A DNA stretch of 64,000 nt from NCBI RefSeq assembly GCF_004011805.1, contig NZ_ML137200.1:64636-128635 (forward strand). Direction: 5' to 3'. Below are positions 16,440 through 24,787 of the stretch, in pieces. Every line of letters starts with the position of its first letter. Position 1 is the first letter of the stretch. Made by a program: the position numbers and the translations under genes. The notes under the pieces are model-generated. The model saw only the letters and a program-made list of their open reading frames with translations. It searched no databases and was not told where the DNA came from. The stretch comes from Piscinibacter defluvii (GTDB lineage Bacteria > Pseudomonadota > Gammaproteobacteria > Burkholderiales > Burkholderiaceae_C).

Positions 16440-16534
16440 TCTGGCCGGTCAATCCGTGCGTTTTGCCCGCATCCGGGTTGATCCGGCTGCGCCACGCTCG
16501 CGTACTGACCCGCATCCACCCGGAGCCCGTGCCC

Positions 16535-17440
16535 ATGTCCATCCGTACCGCCGTGGCCGTGCTCGGCCTCGGCCTCGCACTGGCCGGCGCCCAGGCCCAG
16601 TCCCTGGGGCGCGGCAAGCTGCTGCTGACTGGCGGCGTCAGCACCATCGACGGCGCGGCCGGCGGCGGCCTCACCCCCTGGGCCGTGACCGGCAGCTACG
16701 CCACCCAGGGCGAGGTCGGCGCGACCGCCTTCGCGACCCGCGTCATCACGCAGGACTACGCCTTGACGTCCTGGGGCGCCGCGCTGGGCCTGGGCGAACG
16801 CGCCGAGCTGTCGCTGGCGCGGCAGGACTTCGACGCCGGCGACAACCTCGCCCCGCTCGGTCTGCCCGGGCTGCACCTGAAGCAGGACATCCTTGGCGTC
16901 AAGCTGCGCCTGGCGGGCGATGCGGTGCTCGACAGCGACACCTGGTTTCCGCAGCTCGCCGTCGGCCTGCTGCACAAGCGCAGCGACAGCGGCGCCCTGG
17001 AACCCACGCTGACCGGCGCGCTCGGCGCCGATCGTTCGGGCACCGAGCTCTATCTCAGCGCGACCAAGCTGTTGCTGGCCCACGGCGTGCTGGCCAACCT
17101 GACGCTGCGCGCGACCCGCGCCAACCAGGGCGGCCTGCTCGGCTTCGGCGGCGCGCAGGCCGACGGCACGCGGGTGCTGCCGGAGCTCTCGCTGGCCAAG
17201 CTGCTGGCACGCGACCTGGCGGTCGGGCTCGAGTTCCGCGCCAAGCCGGACAACCTGAACGCGTCGGTGCTCGGCGCCGGCGCGCTGCAGGAGGACGACT
17301 GGGCCGACCTGTTCGCCGCGTGGGCACCGAACAAGCATGTGTCGCTGACGCTGGCCTGGGTCGACCTCGGCCGCATCGCGCCGGCCGTGCAGCCGCGCCG
17401 CCAGCGCGGCGGCTACCTGTCCGTCCAGCTCGCCCTGTGA
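16535..17440 (+). CDS. DUF3034 family probable outer-membrane protein
   Basis: 301 residues. A signal peptide (LGLGLALAGAQAQ) is followed by alternating polar/hydrophobic strands and a C-terminal GGYLSVQLAL ending in a hydrophobic residue, consistent with a beta-barrel. The GKLLLTGGVSTIDGAAGGGLTPWA start and the LSLARQDFD and KLLLAHGVLANLTLRAT segments fit DUF3034. Function is not known. It is followed after 13 bases by an exported globin and then a cupredoxin, so the three may form one envelope unit. Confidence 0.78.
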   Translation: MSIRTAVAVLGLGLALAGAQAQSLGRGKLLLTGGVSTIDGAAGGGLTPWAVTGSYATQGEVGATAFATRVITQDYALTSWGAALGLGERAELSLARQDFDAGDNLAPLGLPGLHLKQDILGVKLRLAGDAVLDSDTWFPQLAVGLLHKRSDSGALEPTLTGALGADRSGTELYLSATKLLLAHGVLANLTLRATRANQGGLLGFGGAQADGTRVLPELSLAKLLARDLAVGLEFRAKPDNLNASVLGAGALQEDDWADLFAAWAPNKHVSLTLAWVDLGRIAPAVQPRRQRGGYLSVQLAL

Positions 17441-17453
17441 CCCCGGAACGACG

Positions 17454-17930
17454 ATGAAGAACCCGCTCACCCGCCCCCTGTTCGCCGGCGTGATCGCGCT
17501 GGCCGCCGCCTTCGCCCAGGTGCAGGCGCAGACCCAGACGCAGATGCCCTACGTGCCGCCCGTCCCGGCCGACGACAGCCTGTACCGGGCCTTCGGCGGC
17601 CAGCCCGGGCTGCAGCGCCTGATGGACGACTTCATCGAGCGGCTGCTGGCCGACCCGCGCATGAAGCCCTTCTTCGCCGATGCCGACCTGCCGCACGTGA
17701 AGCAGGAGCTGGTGCTGCAGTTCTGCGAGGTGTCCGGTGGGCCGTGCCGGCGCAACGGTCCGGACATGCGCCAGGCCCACGAGGCGATGGACATCGGCCG
17801 CGCCGACTTCAACGCCTTGGTCGAGGTGCTGCAGGCATCGATGGCGGCCCAGGGCATCCCGTTCGGGGCCCAGAATCGCCTGCTCGCGCAGCTCGCGCCG
17901 ATGCACCGCGACATCGTCAACAAGCCCTGA
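17454..17930 (+). CDS. exported group 1 truncated haemoglobin
   Basis: 158 residues. A signal peptide (cleavage near VQAQ) precedes a truncated globin fold: LYRAFGGQPGLQRLMDDF at the B helix, then AHEAMDIGRADFN, in which His109 is the likely proximal haem ligand. Truncated globins are normally cytoplasmic and bind O2 or NO; the clear leader here implies a periplasmic location. It sits between DUF3034 and a cupredoxin gene with 12-13 base gaps, so co-transcription is likely. Confidence 0.88.
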   Translation: MKNPLTRPLFAGVIALAAAFAQVQAQTQTQMPYVPPVPADDSLYRAFGGQPGLQRLMDDFIERLLADPRMKPFFADADLPHVKQELVLQFCEVSGGPCRRNGPDMRQAHEAMDIGRADFNALVEVLQASMAAQGIPFGAQNRLLAQLAPMHRDIVNKP

Positions 17931-17942
17931 GGAGACCGCCCC

Positions 17943-18632
17943 ATGCACCGTGCCGCCCTTGCCTTGCTCTTCGCTGCCGGTCCGGCGCTGGCCGGCACGC
18001 TGCAGGTCAGCGTGACCGACAAGGACGGCAAGCCGGTGCCCGACGTCGTGGTGCTGGTCGAGACCGCGACCCGCCCGGCGCCCGTGCCGGCGCCGCAGCC
18101 GGTGGTGATCGCGCAGGAAGGCCTGCGCTTCGTGCCCTTCCTGACCGTGGTGCCGGCCGGCAGCACGCTGCGCTTCGTCAACCGCGACGGCTACGACCAT
18201 CATGTGCGCTCGATGCCCAGCGGCCCGCTGGGCAGCACGCCGCCGGCGGCCAGCTTCGAGCTGCGCCTGGATGCCGCCGCCGATGCCGCGCCGGCGCCGG
18301 CCGACGAGTACCAGTCGCGCACCGTCCGGCGCAAGGCCAACCCGGTGACGCAGCAGGACGTGACGGTCTCGCAGCCGGGGCCGATCGGGCTCGGGTGCCA
18401 CATCCACGGCTCGATGCGCGGGCAGGTCTACGTCGCGCCGACCCCCTGGTTCGCCAAGACCGACGCCAGCGGCCAGGCGCGCCTCGAGCAGCTGCCCGAG
18501 GGCGCGGTCGAGCTGGCGCTGTGGCATCCCGACCAGCTGCAGGAGCAGGCCACGCAGCGCCTGCAGCTCGGCGCCGCACCGCTGCAGGCGAGCGCGCAGC
18601 TGAACTTCGTGCCGCGCCCGCGCCGCCGCTGA
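17943..18632 (+). CDS. periplasmic cupredoxin-domain protein (methylamine-utilisation-like)
   Basis: 229 residues with a signal peptide ending near ALAG. The cupredoxin domain spans about 20-165, with a likely copper His86 or His87 (GYDHHV) and the loop Cys152-x2-His155-x2-Met158. A C-terminal part (about 170-225) resembles a carboxypeptidase-regulatory-like beta domain (ASGQARLEQLPEGAVELALWHP). Proteins of this make-up are often labelled methylamine utilisation protein, but no methylamine dehydrogenase genes are here. It may pass electrons to or from the globin encoded just upstream. Confidence 0.82.
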   Translation: MHRAALALLFAAGPALAGTLQVSVTDKDGKPVPDVVVLVETATRPAPVPAPQPVVIAQEGLRFVPFLTVVPAGSTLRFVNRDGYDHHVRSMPSGPLGSTPPAASFELRLDAAADAAPAPADEYQSRTVRRKANPVTQQDVTVSQPGPIGLGCHIHGSMRGQVYVAPTPWFAKTDASGQARLEQLPEGAVELALWHPDQLQEQATQRLQLGAAPLQASAQLNFVPRPRRR

Positions 18633-18651
18633 CGGGGGCGACAATCGCGGC

Positions 18652-19566
18652 ATGGCCGCGCCGGACGTCCGCTTTCCCTCGATCGACGGCCTGCGTGCCT
18701 TCGAGGCCGCGGCGCGGCTGGGCAGCTTCGAGCGCGCCGCCGACGAGCTGAACGTCACCGCCAGCGCCGTGGGCAAGCGCATCGCCGCGCTGGAGGACCT
18801 GCTCGGCACGCCGCTGTTCACGCGCGGCGCCAAGCCGATCGTGCTCACCGCCACCGGCAAGGAGTACCTGGCGCAGGTCGGCGCCGCGCTCGGGTTGCTG
18901 GCCGCGGTGCCGCTGCACCAGCGCGCGGTGCAGCGCAGCGAGAAGCTGCGTGTCAGCGCACCGCCGACCTTCGCACGCCAGATCCTGGTGCCGCAGCTCG
19001 AGGCCTTCGGCGCCGCCCATCCGGAGATCGAACTGGAGGTGGTGCTCTCGATCCCTTACCTCGACGTGGCACCGGGCGAGGCCGACGTGCAGGTGCGCCA
19101 TGGCGACGCCGCCGCGCACGGCGGCCGGGTGCTGATGCACGACGTGGTGCTGCCGCTGGCCGCGCCGGCGCTGCTGCAGCGCCTGGCGCCGCTGCGCACC
19201 CCGGCCGACCTGGACGGCGCGCCGCTGCTGCGCACGCCGATCGAACCCTGGACGCCCTGGTTCGCCGCCGCCGGCCTGGTGCGCCCGGAGCCCAGCGGCG
19301 GGCCGCGCCTGGTCGACCTCGGGCTGACGCTCGAGGCCGCGGTGGCCGGCCAGGGCATCGCGCTGGCGCGCCCGAGCCTGGCGCGCCACTGGCTCGAGAC
19401 CGGCACGCTGGTGCCGGTGTTCCGGCTGACCGCCGTGCCGGCGCACCAGTACTACCTGCTGCCGCATGCGCCGGGCAGCGCGGCGCAGCGCTTCGCCGAC
19501 TGGCTGGTGGCCACCAGCGAGTCGGTGGCGGCGCAGGCGCTGGCGCTGGTTTCGCGCGGCACCTGA
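18652..19566 (+). CDS. LysR-family transcriptional regulator
   Basis: 304 residues. The N-terminal winged helix-turn-helix (SIDGLRAFEAAARLGSFERAADELNVTASAVGKRI) is followed by a LysR substrate-binding domain of the GcvA-like subgroup. It is oriented with, and 70 bases upstream of, the 2-hydroxyacid dehydrogenase gene, so that gene is a possible target; LysR genes more often lie divergent from their target. The effector is unknown. Confidence 0.92.
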   Translation: MAAPDVRFPSIDGLRAFEAAARLGSFERAADELNVTASAVGKRIAALEDLLGTPLFTRGAKPIVLTATGKEYLAQVGAALGLLAAVPLHQRAVQRSEKLRVSAPPTFARQILVPQLEAFGAAHPEIELEVVLSIPYLDVAPGEADVQVRHGDAAAHGGRVLMHDVVLPLAAPALLQRLAPLRTPADLDGAPLLRTPIEPWTPWFAAAGLVRPEPSGGPRLVDLGLTLEAAVAGQGIALARPSLARHWLETGTLVPVFRLTAVPAHQYYLLPHAPGSAAQRFADWLVATSESVAAQALALVSRGT

Positions 19567-19636
19567 AAATCTTTCCGGCGCTCCGGCGCGGGGCGCCGCT
19601 AGGATCGCGGCCATTCCAAGACCGAGGAGACCGCGG

Positions 19637-20800
19637 ATGCCCGTCATCACGAACATCGAGGACCTGCGCGTGCTGGCCGAGAAGCGCGTGCCGCGCATGT
19701 TCTACGACTACGCCGACTCCGGCTCGTGGACGGAGAGCACCTACCGCGCCAACGAGTCGGACTTCCAGAGGATCAAGCTGCGGCAGCGCGTGGCGGTCAA
19801 CATGGAGAACCGCAGCACCGCGACCAGCATGGTCGGCCAGCCGGTCAAGATGCCGGTGGCCATCGCCCCGGTCGGGCTGACCGGCATGCAGCATGCCGAC
19901 GGCGAGATCCACGCAGCGCGTGCGGCCGAGAAGTTCGGCATCCCGTTCACGCTCTCGACCATGAGCATCTGCTCGATCGAGGACATCGCCGAGAACACCA
20001 CGGCGCCGTTCTGGTTCCAGCTCTACATGATGCGCGACCGCGACGCGATGGCGCGCATGATCGCGCGCTGCAAGGCGGCGAAGTGCAGCGCGCTGGTGCT
20101 GACGCTGGACCTTCAGGTGATCGGCCAGCGCCACAAGGACCTGAAGAACGGCCTGACCGCGCCGCCGCGGCCGACGCTCGGCAACATCATCAACCTGGCC
20201 ACCAAGCCGCGCTGGTGCCTGGGCATGCTGGGCACGAGGCGCCACACCTTCCGCAACCTGGTCGGCCACGTGAAGGGCGTGAGCGACATGCGCTCGCTGT
20301 CGGCCTGGACCAACGAGCAGTTCGACCCGCGCCTGTCCTGGGCCGACGTGGCCTGGGTCAAGGAGCAGTGGGGCGGCAAGCTGATCCTCAAGGGCATCAT
20401 GGAGGTCGAGGACGCCGTGCTCGCCGCGCAGGCCGGCGCCGACGCGATCGTGGTCAGCAACCACGGCGGGCGCCAGCTCGACGGCGCGCCCTCCAGCATC
20501 GCGGCGCTGCCGGCGATCGTCGCCGCGGTGGGCGACAAGCTCGAGGTGTGGATGGACGGCGGCATCCGCTCCGGCCAGGACGTGCTGAAGGCCTGGGCGC
20601 TGGGCGCGCGCGGCACGATGATCGGCCGCGCGATGGTCTACGGCCTGGGCGCGATGGGCGAGGCCGGCGTCACCAAGGCCCTGCAGATCATCCACAAGGA
20701 GCTCGACGTGACGATGGCCTTCTGCGGCCACACGCAACTGACCCAGGTCACGCGAGACATCCTGGTGCCGGGCACCGCCCCGGGCCTTTCCGGAAGCTGA
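19637..20800 (+). CDS. FMN-dependent alpha-hydroxy-acid dehydrogenase (L-lactate dehydrogenase-like)
   Basis: 387 residues, the family length. FMN-binding barrel motifs are present: FYDYADSGSWTE, PVAIAPVGLTG, and VVSNHGGRQLDGAPSS carrying the catalytic His and substrate Arg, then MDGGIRSGQDVLKA. The family oxidises L-lactate, mandelate or similar acids and passes electrons to quinones. Sequence alone does not separate LldD from MdlB; the LDLQVIGQRHKDLKNGL stretch is what I know from Burkholderiales lactate-type enzymes. The ATG at 19637 has a GAGGAGA ribosome site; longer readings overlap the LysR gene. Confidence 0.88.
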   Translation: MPVITNIEDLRVLAEKRVPRMFYDYADSGSWTESTYRANESDFQRIKLRQRVAVNMENRSTATSMVGQPVKMPVAIAPVGLTGMQHADGEIHAARAAEKFGIPFTLSTMSICSIEDIAENTTAPFWFQLYMMRDRDAMARMIARCKAAKCSALVLTLDLQVIGQRHKDLKNGLTAPPRPTLGNIINLATKPRWCLGMLGTRRHTFRNLVGHVKGVSDMRSLSAWTNEQFDPRLSWADVAWVKEQWGGKLILKGIMEVEDAVLAAQAGADAIVVSNHGGRQLDGAPSSIAALPAIVAAVGDKLEVWMDGGIRSGQDVLKAWALGARGTMIGRAMVYGLGAMGEAGVTKALQIIHKELDVTMAFCGHTQLTQVTRDILVPGTAPGLSGS

Positions 20801-20847
20801 CGCCAAACTTACACTCGGTGCATTCGCCGGCTTGCGGGGAATGCGCC

Positions 20848-21111
20848 ATGACCCTCGATCAGTTCGACCAGTTGCGCCGCTGGCACGCCGGGCATGCCGA
20901 CCACCCGGTCGAGGCGCGCCTGTGGAGCGCGGTGCTGACGCTCTGGCTGGCCGCCTGCGTCGGCACTCCGGTGGCCTGGCTGCTGCGCCTGGACGGCCTC
21001 GCGCTGGCGACTTTGCCGCTGCTGTTCGCACCCAGCGCCTACGTGGCGCTGCGCCGCTGGCTGCACCGGCGTCGCCGGCTGCGCTGCGACTGGATCGTCG
21101 CGCTAGGCTGA
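20848..21111 (+). CDS. small membrane protein of unknown function
   Basis: 87 residues: a polar N-terminus rich in His/Asp, two hydrophobic segments (about 30-45 and 52-68, the second with LPLLFAPSAYVAL) and a very basic loop (HRRRRLR) before the short end. I do not recognise a family. The ATG at 20848 is 47 bases after the dehydrogenase stop. The 3' end overlaps the converging DUF1801 gene by 9 bases. Confidence 0.55.
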   Translation: MTLDQFDQLRRWHAGHADHPVEARLWSAVLTLWLAACVGTPVAWLLRLDGLALATLPLLFAPSAYVALRRWLHRRRRLRCDWIVALG

Positions 21112-21483
21112 GCCGTCCGCCGAAGCGGCCAGCGCAACGCTGGCGCGCACCAGCGCCTCCACCAGGCCGGCATCCACCGGCTGGCGGTAGCGCTGCCTCA
21201 GGTGGCGCAGGCCCTTGCCGCTGCCTTCGAGCATCGGGAAGCGCTCGCGCAGCAGCGCGCCGTTGAACACCTGCAGGTTGGCGTGGTCCTTGTGGATCAC
21301 GATGGCAAAGGCATGCGCGCCGGCGCGGCTGAACACCAGGTTGCCCCACTTGATCGACTGCTCCAGCGCCGGCTCGGCCGCCAGCACCGCCTCCCGCAGC
21401 GCCTGCGCCGTCTCGCGCTGGTCCTCGCGCAAGGTGTCGAACCAGGCGCCGATCAGCGCGGCGGGGCGGACGATGGTCCTCAC
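21103..21483 (-). CDS. DUF1801 domain protein
   Basis: 126 residues from a GTG at 21483 that overlaps the ypfJ-like stop (GTGA); a longer reading would start inside that gene. The motif series (LREAVLAAEPALEQSIKWGNLVF, HKDHANLQVFNG, KGLRHLRQRY) is typical of DUF1801/YdhG-like small cytosolic proteins. Role unknown. Coupled translation with the upstream metalloprotease gene is likely. Confidence 0.82.
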   Translation of the reverse strand: MRTIVRPAALIGAWFDTLREDQRETAQALREAVLAAEPALEQSIKWGNLVFSRAGAHAFAIVIHKDHANLQVFNGALLRERFPMLEGSGKGLRHLRQRYRQPVDAGLVEALVRASVALAASADGSA

Positions 21484-22358
21484 GGCGCACCGGCCTTGAA
21501 GGTGTCGCACTCGGCGACGCTGCCGCGCTCGAGGCCGCGCCTGAACCAGGTCACGCGCTGCTGGCTGCTTCCGTGCGTGAAGGTCTCCGGCCGCACCCGG
21601 CCGCCGGCGTTGCGCTGCAGCGTGTCGTCGCCGATCTGGCTGGCGGCGTTCAGCGCCTCCTCCAGGTCGCCCTGCTCCAGCACCTGGCGCGCGCGCTGCG
21701 CGTGATGGGCCCAGACGCCGGCGAAGCAGTCGGCCTGCAGTTCGAGCCGCACGCTCAGCGCATTGGCGCGGGCCGGGTCCGTTCGGCGGCGCGCCGCATC
21801 GACCTTCTCGGTGATGCCCATCAGGTGCTGCACATGGTGACCGACCTCGTGCGCGATCACGTAGGCCTGGGCGAAGTCGCCCGGCGCGCCGAGCCGCGAG
21901 CGCATCTGCTCGTAGAACGACAGGTCGATGTAGACCTTCTGGTCGCCCGGGCAGTAGAACGGGCCCATCGCCGCCTCGCCCTGGCCGCAGGCGGTCGGCC
22001 AGGCGTCCTTGAACAGCACCAGCTTGGGCTCCTGGTAGCGCCCGCCGAGCGCGCGGAACTGCTCGCGCCAGACGTCCTCGGTGTCGGCCAGCACGGTCGA
22101 GACGAACCGGGCCATGGTGTCGTCGGCCGGCGGCCGGCCGCCCTGCGGCGCCTCGGCCACACTTGGCGCGCCGCCCCCGCCGCCGAGCACGCTGAGCACC
22201 GTCAGCGGGTTGACGCCGAAGATCCAGCCGGCCACCAGCGCGATCACGACGGTGCCCAGGCCGATGCCGCGCCCGCCCACCGGCAGACCGCGCCTGCCGC
22301 CGGAGGCCCCGCGCACGTCCTCGACGTTGTCGCTCTCGCGGTTGCCTTGCCAGCGCAT
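21480..22358 (-). CDS. ypfJ: YpfJ-family neutral zinc metallopeptidase
   Basis: 292 residues. A single N-terminal membrane anchor (VVIALVAGWIFGVNPL) precedes the peptidase domain with the zinc site VIAHEVGHHVQHLMG (HExxH) and the downstream LELQADCFAGVWAHHA, which supplies the third ligand. Conserved ACGQGEAAMGPFYCPGDQ is the YpfJ signature. Substrates are unknown. It starts 13 bases after the dcd stop, so it is probably transcribed with dcd. Confidence 0.92.
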   Translation of the reverse strand: MRWQGNRESDNVEDVRGASGGRRGLPVGGRGIGLGTVVIALVAGWIFGVNPLTVLSVLGGGGGAPSVAEAPQGGRPPADDTMARFVSTVLADTEDVWREQFRALGGRYQEPKLVLFKDAWPTACGQGEAAMGPFYCPGDQKVYIDLSFYEQMRSRLGAPGDFAQAYVIAHEVGHHVQHLMGITEKVDAARRRTDPARANALSVRLELQADCFAGVWAHHAQRARQVLEQGDLEEALNAASQIGDDTLQRNAGGRVRPETFTHGSSQQRVTWFRRGLERGSVAECDTFKAGAP

Positions 22359-22371
22359 GGACGCCTCCGGG

Positions 22372-22941
22372 TCAGGTCTTGGGCAGGGTCACGCCGCGCT
22401 GGCCCTGGTACTTGCCGCCGCGGTCCTTGTAGCTGGTCTCGCAGACCTCGTCGCTCTCGAAGAACAGCACCTGCGCACAGCCCTCGCCGGCGTAGATCTT
22501 GGCCGGCAGCGGCGTGGTGTTGCTGAACTCGAGCGTCACGTAGCCTTCCCACTCCGGCTCGAAGGGCGTGACGTTGACGATGATGCCGCAGCGCGCGTAG
22601 GTGCTCTTGCCCAGGCAGATGGTCAGCACGTTGCGCGGGATGCGGAAGTACTCGACCGTGCGCGCCAGCGCGAAGCTGTTGGGCGGGATGATGCAGACGT
22701 CGGCCTCGATGTCGACGAAGCTCTTCTCGTCGAAGTTCTTCGGATCCACGACGGTGCTGTGGATGTTGGTGAAGACCTTGAACTCCGGCGCGCAACGGAT
22801 GTCGTAGCCATAGCTGCTGGTGCCGTAGCTGACGATCTTGTGGCCATCCGCCGCATGGCGCACCTGGCCGGGCTCGAAGGGCTCGATCATCCCGTGCTGC
22901 TCGGCCATGCGCCGGATCCAGCGGTCACTCTTGATCGTCAT
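22372..22941 (-). CDS. dcd: dCTP deaminase
   Basis: 189 residues (family about 188). It has [34 protein letters not shown], the catalytic Glu region [22 protein letters not shown] and the C-terminal [13 protein letters not shown], all characteristic. It deaminates dCTP to dUTP on the way to dTTP. A TAAAAT-like -10 on the minus strand (22979-22984) lies 38 bases upstream. In related genomes dcd is often next to mrp and metG; here those genes are 15-18 kb away. Confidence 0.97.
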   Translation of the reverse strand: MTIKSDRWIRRMAEQHGMIEPFEPGQVRHAADGHKIVSYGTSSYGYDIRCAPEFKVFTNIHSTVVDPKNFDEKSFVDIEADVCIIPPNSFALARTVEYFRIPRNVLTICLGKSTYARCGIIVNVTPFEPEWEGYVTLEFSNTTPLPAKIYAGEGCAQVLFFESDEVCETSYKDRGGKYQGQRGVTLPKT

Positions 22942-22996
22942 GTGGGCTTCCGGTCGACTTTTCCGAAGTTTCGTGAGCATTTTAGGGAGCCGGTCG

Positions 22997-23020
22997 CGCA
23001 CACCCCCCGCCGGGTGTGCG
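22997..23020. promoter_or_regulatory. 9-bp-arm inverted repeat in the dcd/DUF962 divergent region
   Basis: CGCACACCC, loop CCCGCC, GGGTGTGCG: a perfect inverted repeat 12 bases upstream of the possible dcd -10. It could be an operator controlling either divergent gene or an RNA hairpin in a leader. No known family consensus was matched. Confidence 0.4.
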
Positions 23021-23026
23021 ACAGTT

Positions 23027-23040
23027 GGGGCGTGAGCCCC
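23027..23040 (+). promoter_or_regulatory. hairpin just upstream of the DUF962 ribosome site
   Basis: GGGGC, loop GTGA, GCCCC: a 5-bp all-GC stem closed by a GNRA tetraloop (GUGA in RNA), immediately followed by TGGGAGACAAGC and the ATG. Such a stem would sit beside the ribosome-binding site and could tune translation. A short stem like this can arise by chance. Confidence 0.3.
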
Positions 23041-23052
23041 TGGGAGACAAGC

Positions 23053-23580
23053 ATGCGCCCCGCGATCGACCTGCTGAGCCAGTATGCCGAATACCACCGC
23101 GACCGGCGCAACATCGCCAGTCACTTCGTCGGCATCCCGATGATCGTCTTCGCCATCGGGGTCCTGCTGGCCAAGCCGGGCTTCTCGCTCGGTTCGTTCT
23201 CGCTCTCGCCGGCCTGGCTGGTGTTCGCCGGGGTGGCGATGTGGTACCTGACCCGCGGGGTGCTGATGCTCGGCGTAGCCACCAGCGTGGCGGTGGGGGT
23301 GCTGGTCCTGGCCGCGCACCATGTGGGCGGCAGCGGCACCGGCGCCTGGCTGGCCTGGGGCCTGAGCTTCTTCGTGGTCGGCTGGGCGATCCAGTTCGTC
23401 GGCCACTGGTACGAGGGCCGCAAGCCGGCCTTCGTCGACGACCTGGTCGGCCTGCTGGTCGGCCCGATGTTCGTTACCGCCGAGGCGCTGTTCGCGCTCG
23501 GCTGGGGCAAGCCGCTGCTGGCCGAGATCGAGCGCCGCGCCGGCCCGACCCACCTGCGCGACCTGGCCCGCATCGCCTGA
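23053..23580 (+). CDS. DUF962/Mpo1-like membrane protein
   Basis: 175 residues with about four membrane segments. [22 protein letters not shown] at the N-terminus and [17 protein letters not shown] near residue 120 are the DUF962 signature, with conserved His residues. The yeast relative Mpo1 is an Fe-dependent dioxygenase of 2-hydroxy fatty acids; whether bacterial members share this activity is unknown. It is divergent from dcd and ends exactly where fdhD ends on the other strand. Confidence 0.85.
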   Translation: MRPAIDLLSQYAEYHRDRRNIASHFVGIPMIVFAIGVLLAKPGFSLGSFSLSPAWLVFAGVAMWYLTRGVLMLGVATSVAVGVLVLAAHHVGGSGTGAWLAWGLSFFVVGWAIQFVGHWYEGRKPAFVDDLVGLLVGPMFVTAEALFALGWGKPLLAEIERRAGPTHLRDLARIA

Positions 23581-24423
23581 TCAGCCCGGTTCGCGCCCGG
23601 GGCGTGCCGGCTCCGGCTCGACGTCGAAGCGGTCGAAGCCGCTGTAGCAGATGAAGTGCCGGTTGGTGGCCCGGCCGAATAGGGTCATGCCCAGCTGCTG
23701 AGCCAGCTCGTGGCCCATCTGCGTGATGCCGCTGCGCGAGACGATGATGGGCACGCCCATCTGGGCCGACTTGATGACCATCTCGCTGGTCAGGCGGCCG
23801 GTCGTGTAGAAGCACTTGTCGCCGCCGTCCACGCCGTGCAGCCACATCCAGCCGGCGATGGTGTCGATGGCGTTGTGGCGGCCGACGTCCTCGACGAAGG
23901 TCAGCAGCTCCGCGCCGCGGAACAGCGCGCAGCCGTGCACCGAGCCGGCCGACTTGTAGGTGCTCTCCTGGCGGCGCACCGCCTCGAGCAGGCCGTACAG
24001 CGTGGATTGGCGGATGCGCGCCTGCGCCGGTGGCGGCAGGCGCACCGCATCCAGGTCGGCCATCAGGTCGCCGAACACGGTGCCCTGGCCGCAGCCGGTG
24101 GTCACCACGCGCCGGGCGGTCTTCTCCTCGATGCGCTCGATGCCGGCGCGCGTGGCCACGGCGGCGGCGCCGACCTCCCAGTCCACCGTCACCGAATCGA
24201 CGTCCGCGCAGCGTTCGACCAGGCGCTGGTTGCGCAGGTAGCCGAGCACCAGCAGCTCGGGCGCGGCACCCAGCGTCATCAGCGTGACCAGCTCGCGCTT
24301 GTCGACGAACACGGTCAACGCCCGCTCGGCCGGGATGGCGATCTCGCGCTCGACGCCGAACTCGTCGAGCACGCGCACGCAGCGGGTCAGCGGCGCACTG
24401 GCCGCGGTCAGGCGGGGAGGCAT
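23581..24423 (-). CDS. fdhD: formate dehydrogenase accessory sulfurtransferase FdhD
   Basis: 280 residues with FdhD landmarks: VDKRELVTLMTLGAAPELLVLGYL, VHGCALFRGAELLTFVEDVGRHNAIDTIAG, CFYTTGRLTSEMVIKSA. FdhD passes sulfur to the Mo cofactor of formate dehydrogenase. The catalytic loop, C-x2-C in well-studied members, here reads TTGCGQGT, so only Cys111 is kept. It is the last gene of the leftward fdh operon, 39 bases after the 102-residue protein. Confidence 0.93.
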   Translation of the reverse strand: MPPRLTAASAPLTRCVRVLDEFGVEREIAIPAERALTVFVDKRELVTLMTLGAAPELLVLGYLRNQRLVERCADVDSVTVDWEVGAAAVATRAGIERIEEKTARRVVTTGCGQGTVFGDLMADLDAVRLPPPAQARIRQSTLYGLLEAVRRQESTYKSAGSVHGCALFRGAELLTFVEDVGRHNAIDTIAGWMWLHGVDGGDKCFYTTGRLTSEMVIKSAQMGVPIIVSRSGITQMGHELAQQLGMTLFGRATNRHFICYSGFDRFDVEPEPARPGREPG

Positions 24424-24462
24424 GCCGGCGACTCTACGCGAGCGCCGCCGACGCCCGGGGCA

Positions 24463-24771
24463 TCAGGTCTTCTTGGCCGGGGCGGCCGGTGCCGCCGCCG
24501 GGGCGGCGCCGCCGAACGGACCCGGGTCGACGCAGGCCGGCGTGGGGGTCGGCGTGACGCTCTTGCCGGCCTTGCCGGCCTCGCCGGCATAACGCGCGGC
24601 GACCCGCTCCATCGCCTTGCAGAGCTGGAAGTCGGCCACCTTGTTGCCATGGGCCGTCTTGGCCGCGGCCTCGGCCGCCTTGGCCTTGGCCTCGTCCGAC
24701 AGCGGCGGCAGCTTGGCCAGCGCCCCCGCGGCGGCGGTGGCGAGCACGGTGGCGGTCAGCAGGTGTCGCAT
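24463..24771 (-). CDS. small exported protein of the formate dehydrogenase operon
   Basis: 102 residues. A signal peptide ends near GALA-KLPP. The mature part has a helical segment (LSDEAKAKAAEAAAKTAHGNKVADFQLC), two cysteines and a Pro/Ala-rich tail. I know similar short proteins only as hypothetical proteins near Burkholderiales fdh genes. It lies between the gamma subunit (16-base gap) and fdhD, so a role in maturation or in the periplasmic assembly of the enzyme is possible but unproven. Confidence 0.7.
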   Translation of the reverse strand: MRHLLTATVLATAAAGALAKLPPLSDEAKAKAAEAAAKTAHGNKVADFQLCKAMERVAARYAGEAGKAGKSVTPTPTPACVDPGPFGGAAPAAAPAAPAKKT

Positions 24772-24787
24772 CGGTTTCCTCGCAGGT

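Noticed and set aside
18652-20800. Specific naming of the FMN enzyme as lactate (LldD) or mandelate (MdlB) dehydrogenase.
   Set aside because: The motifs are shared by both, and the neighbouring LysR gene does not decide the substrate.
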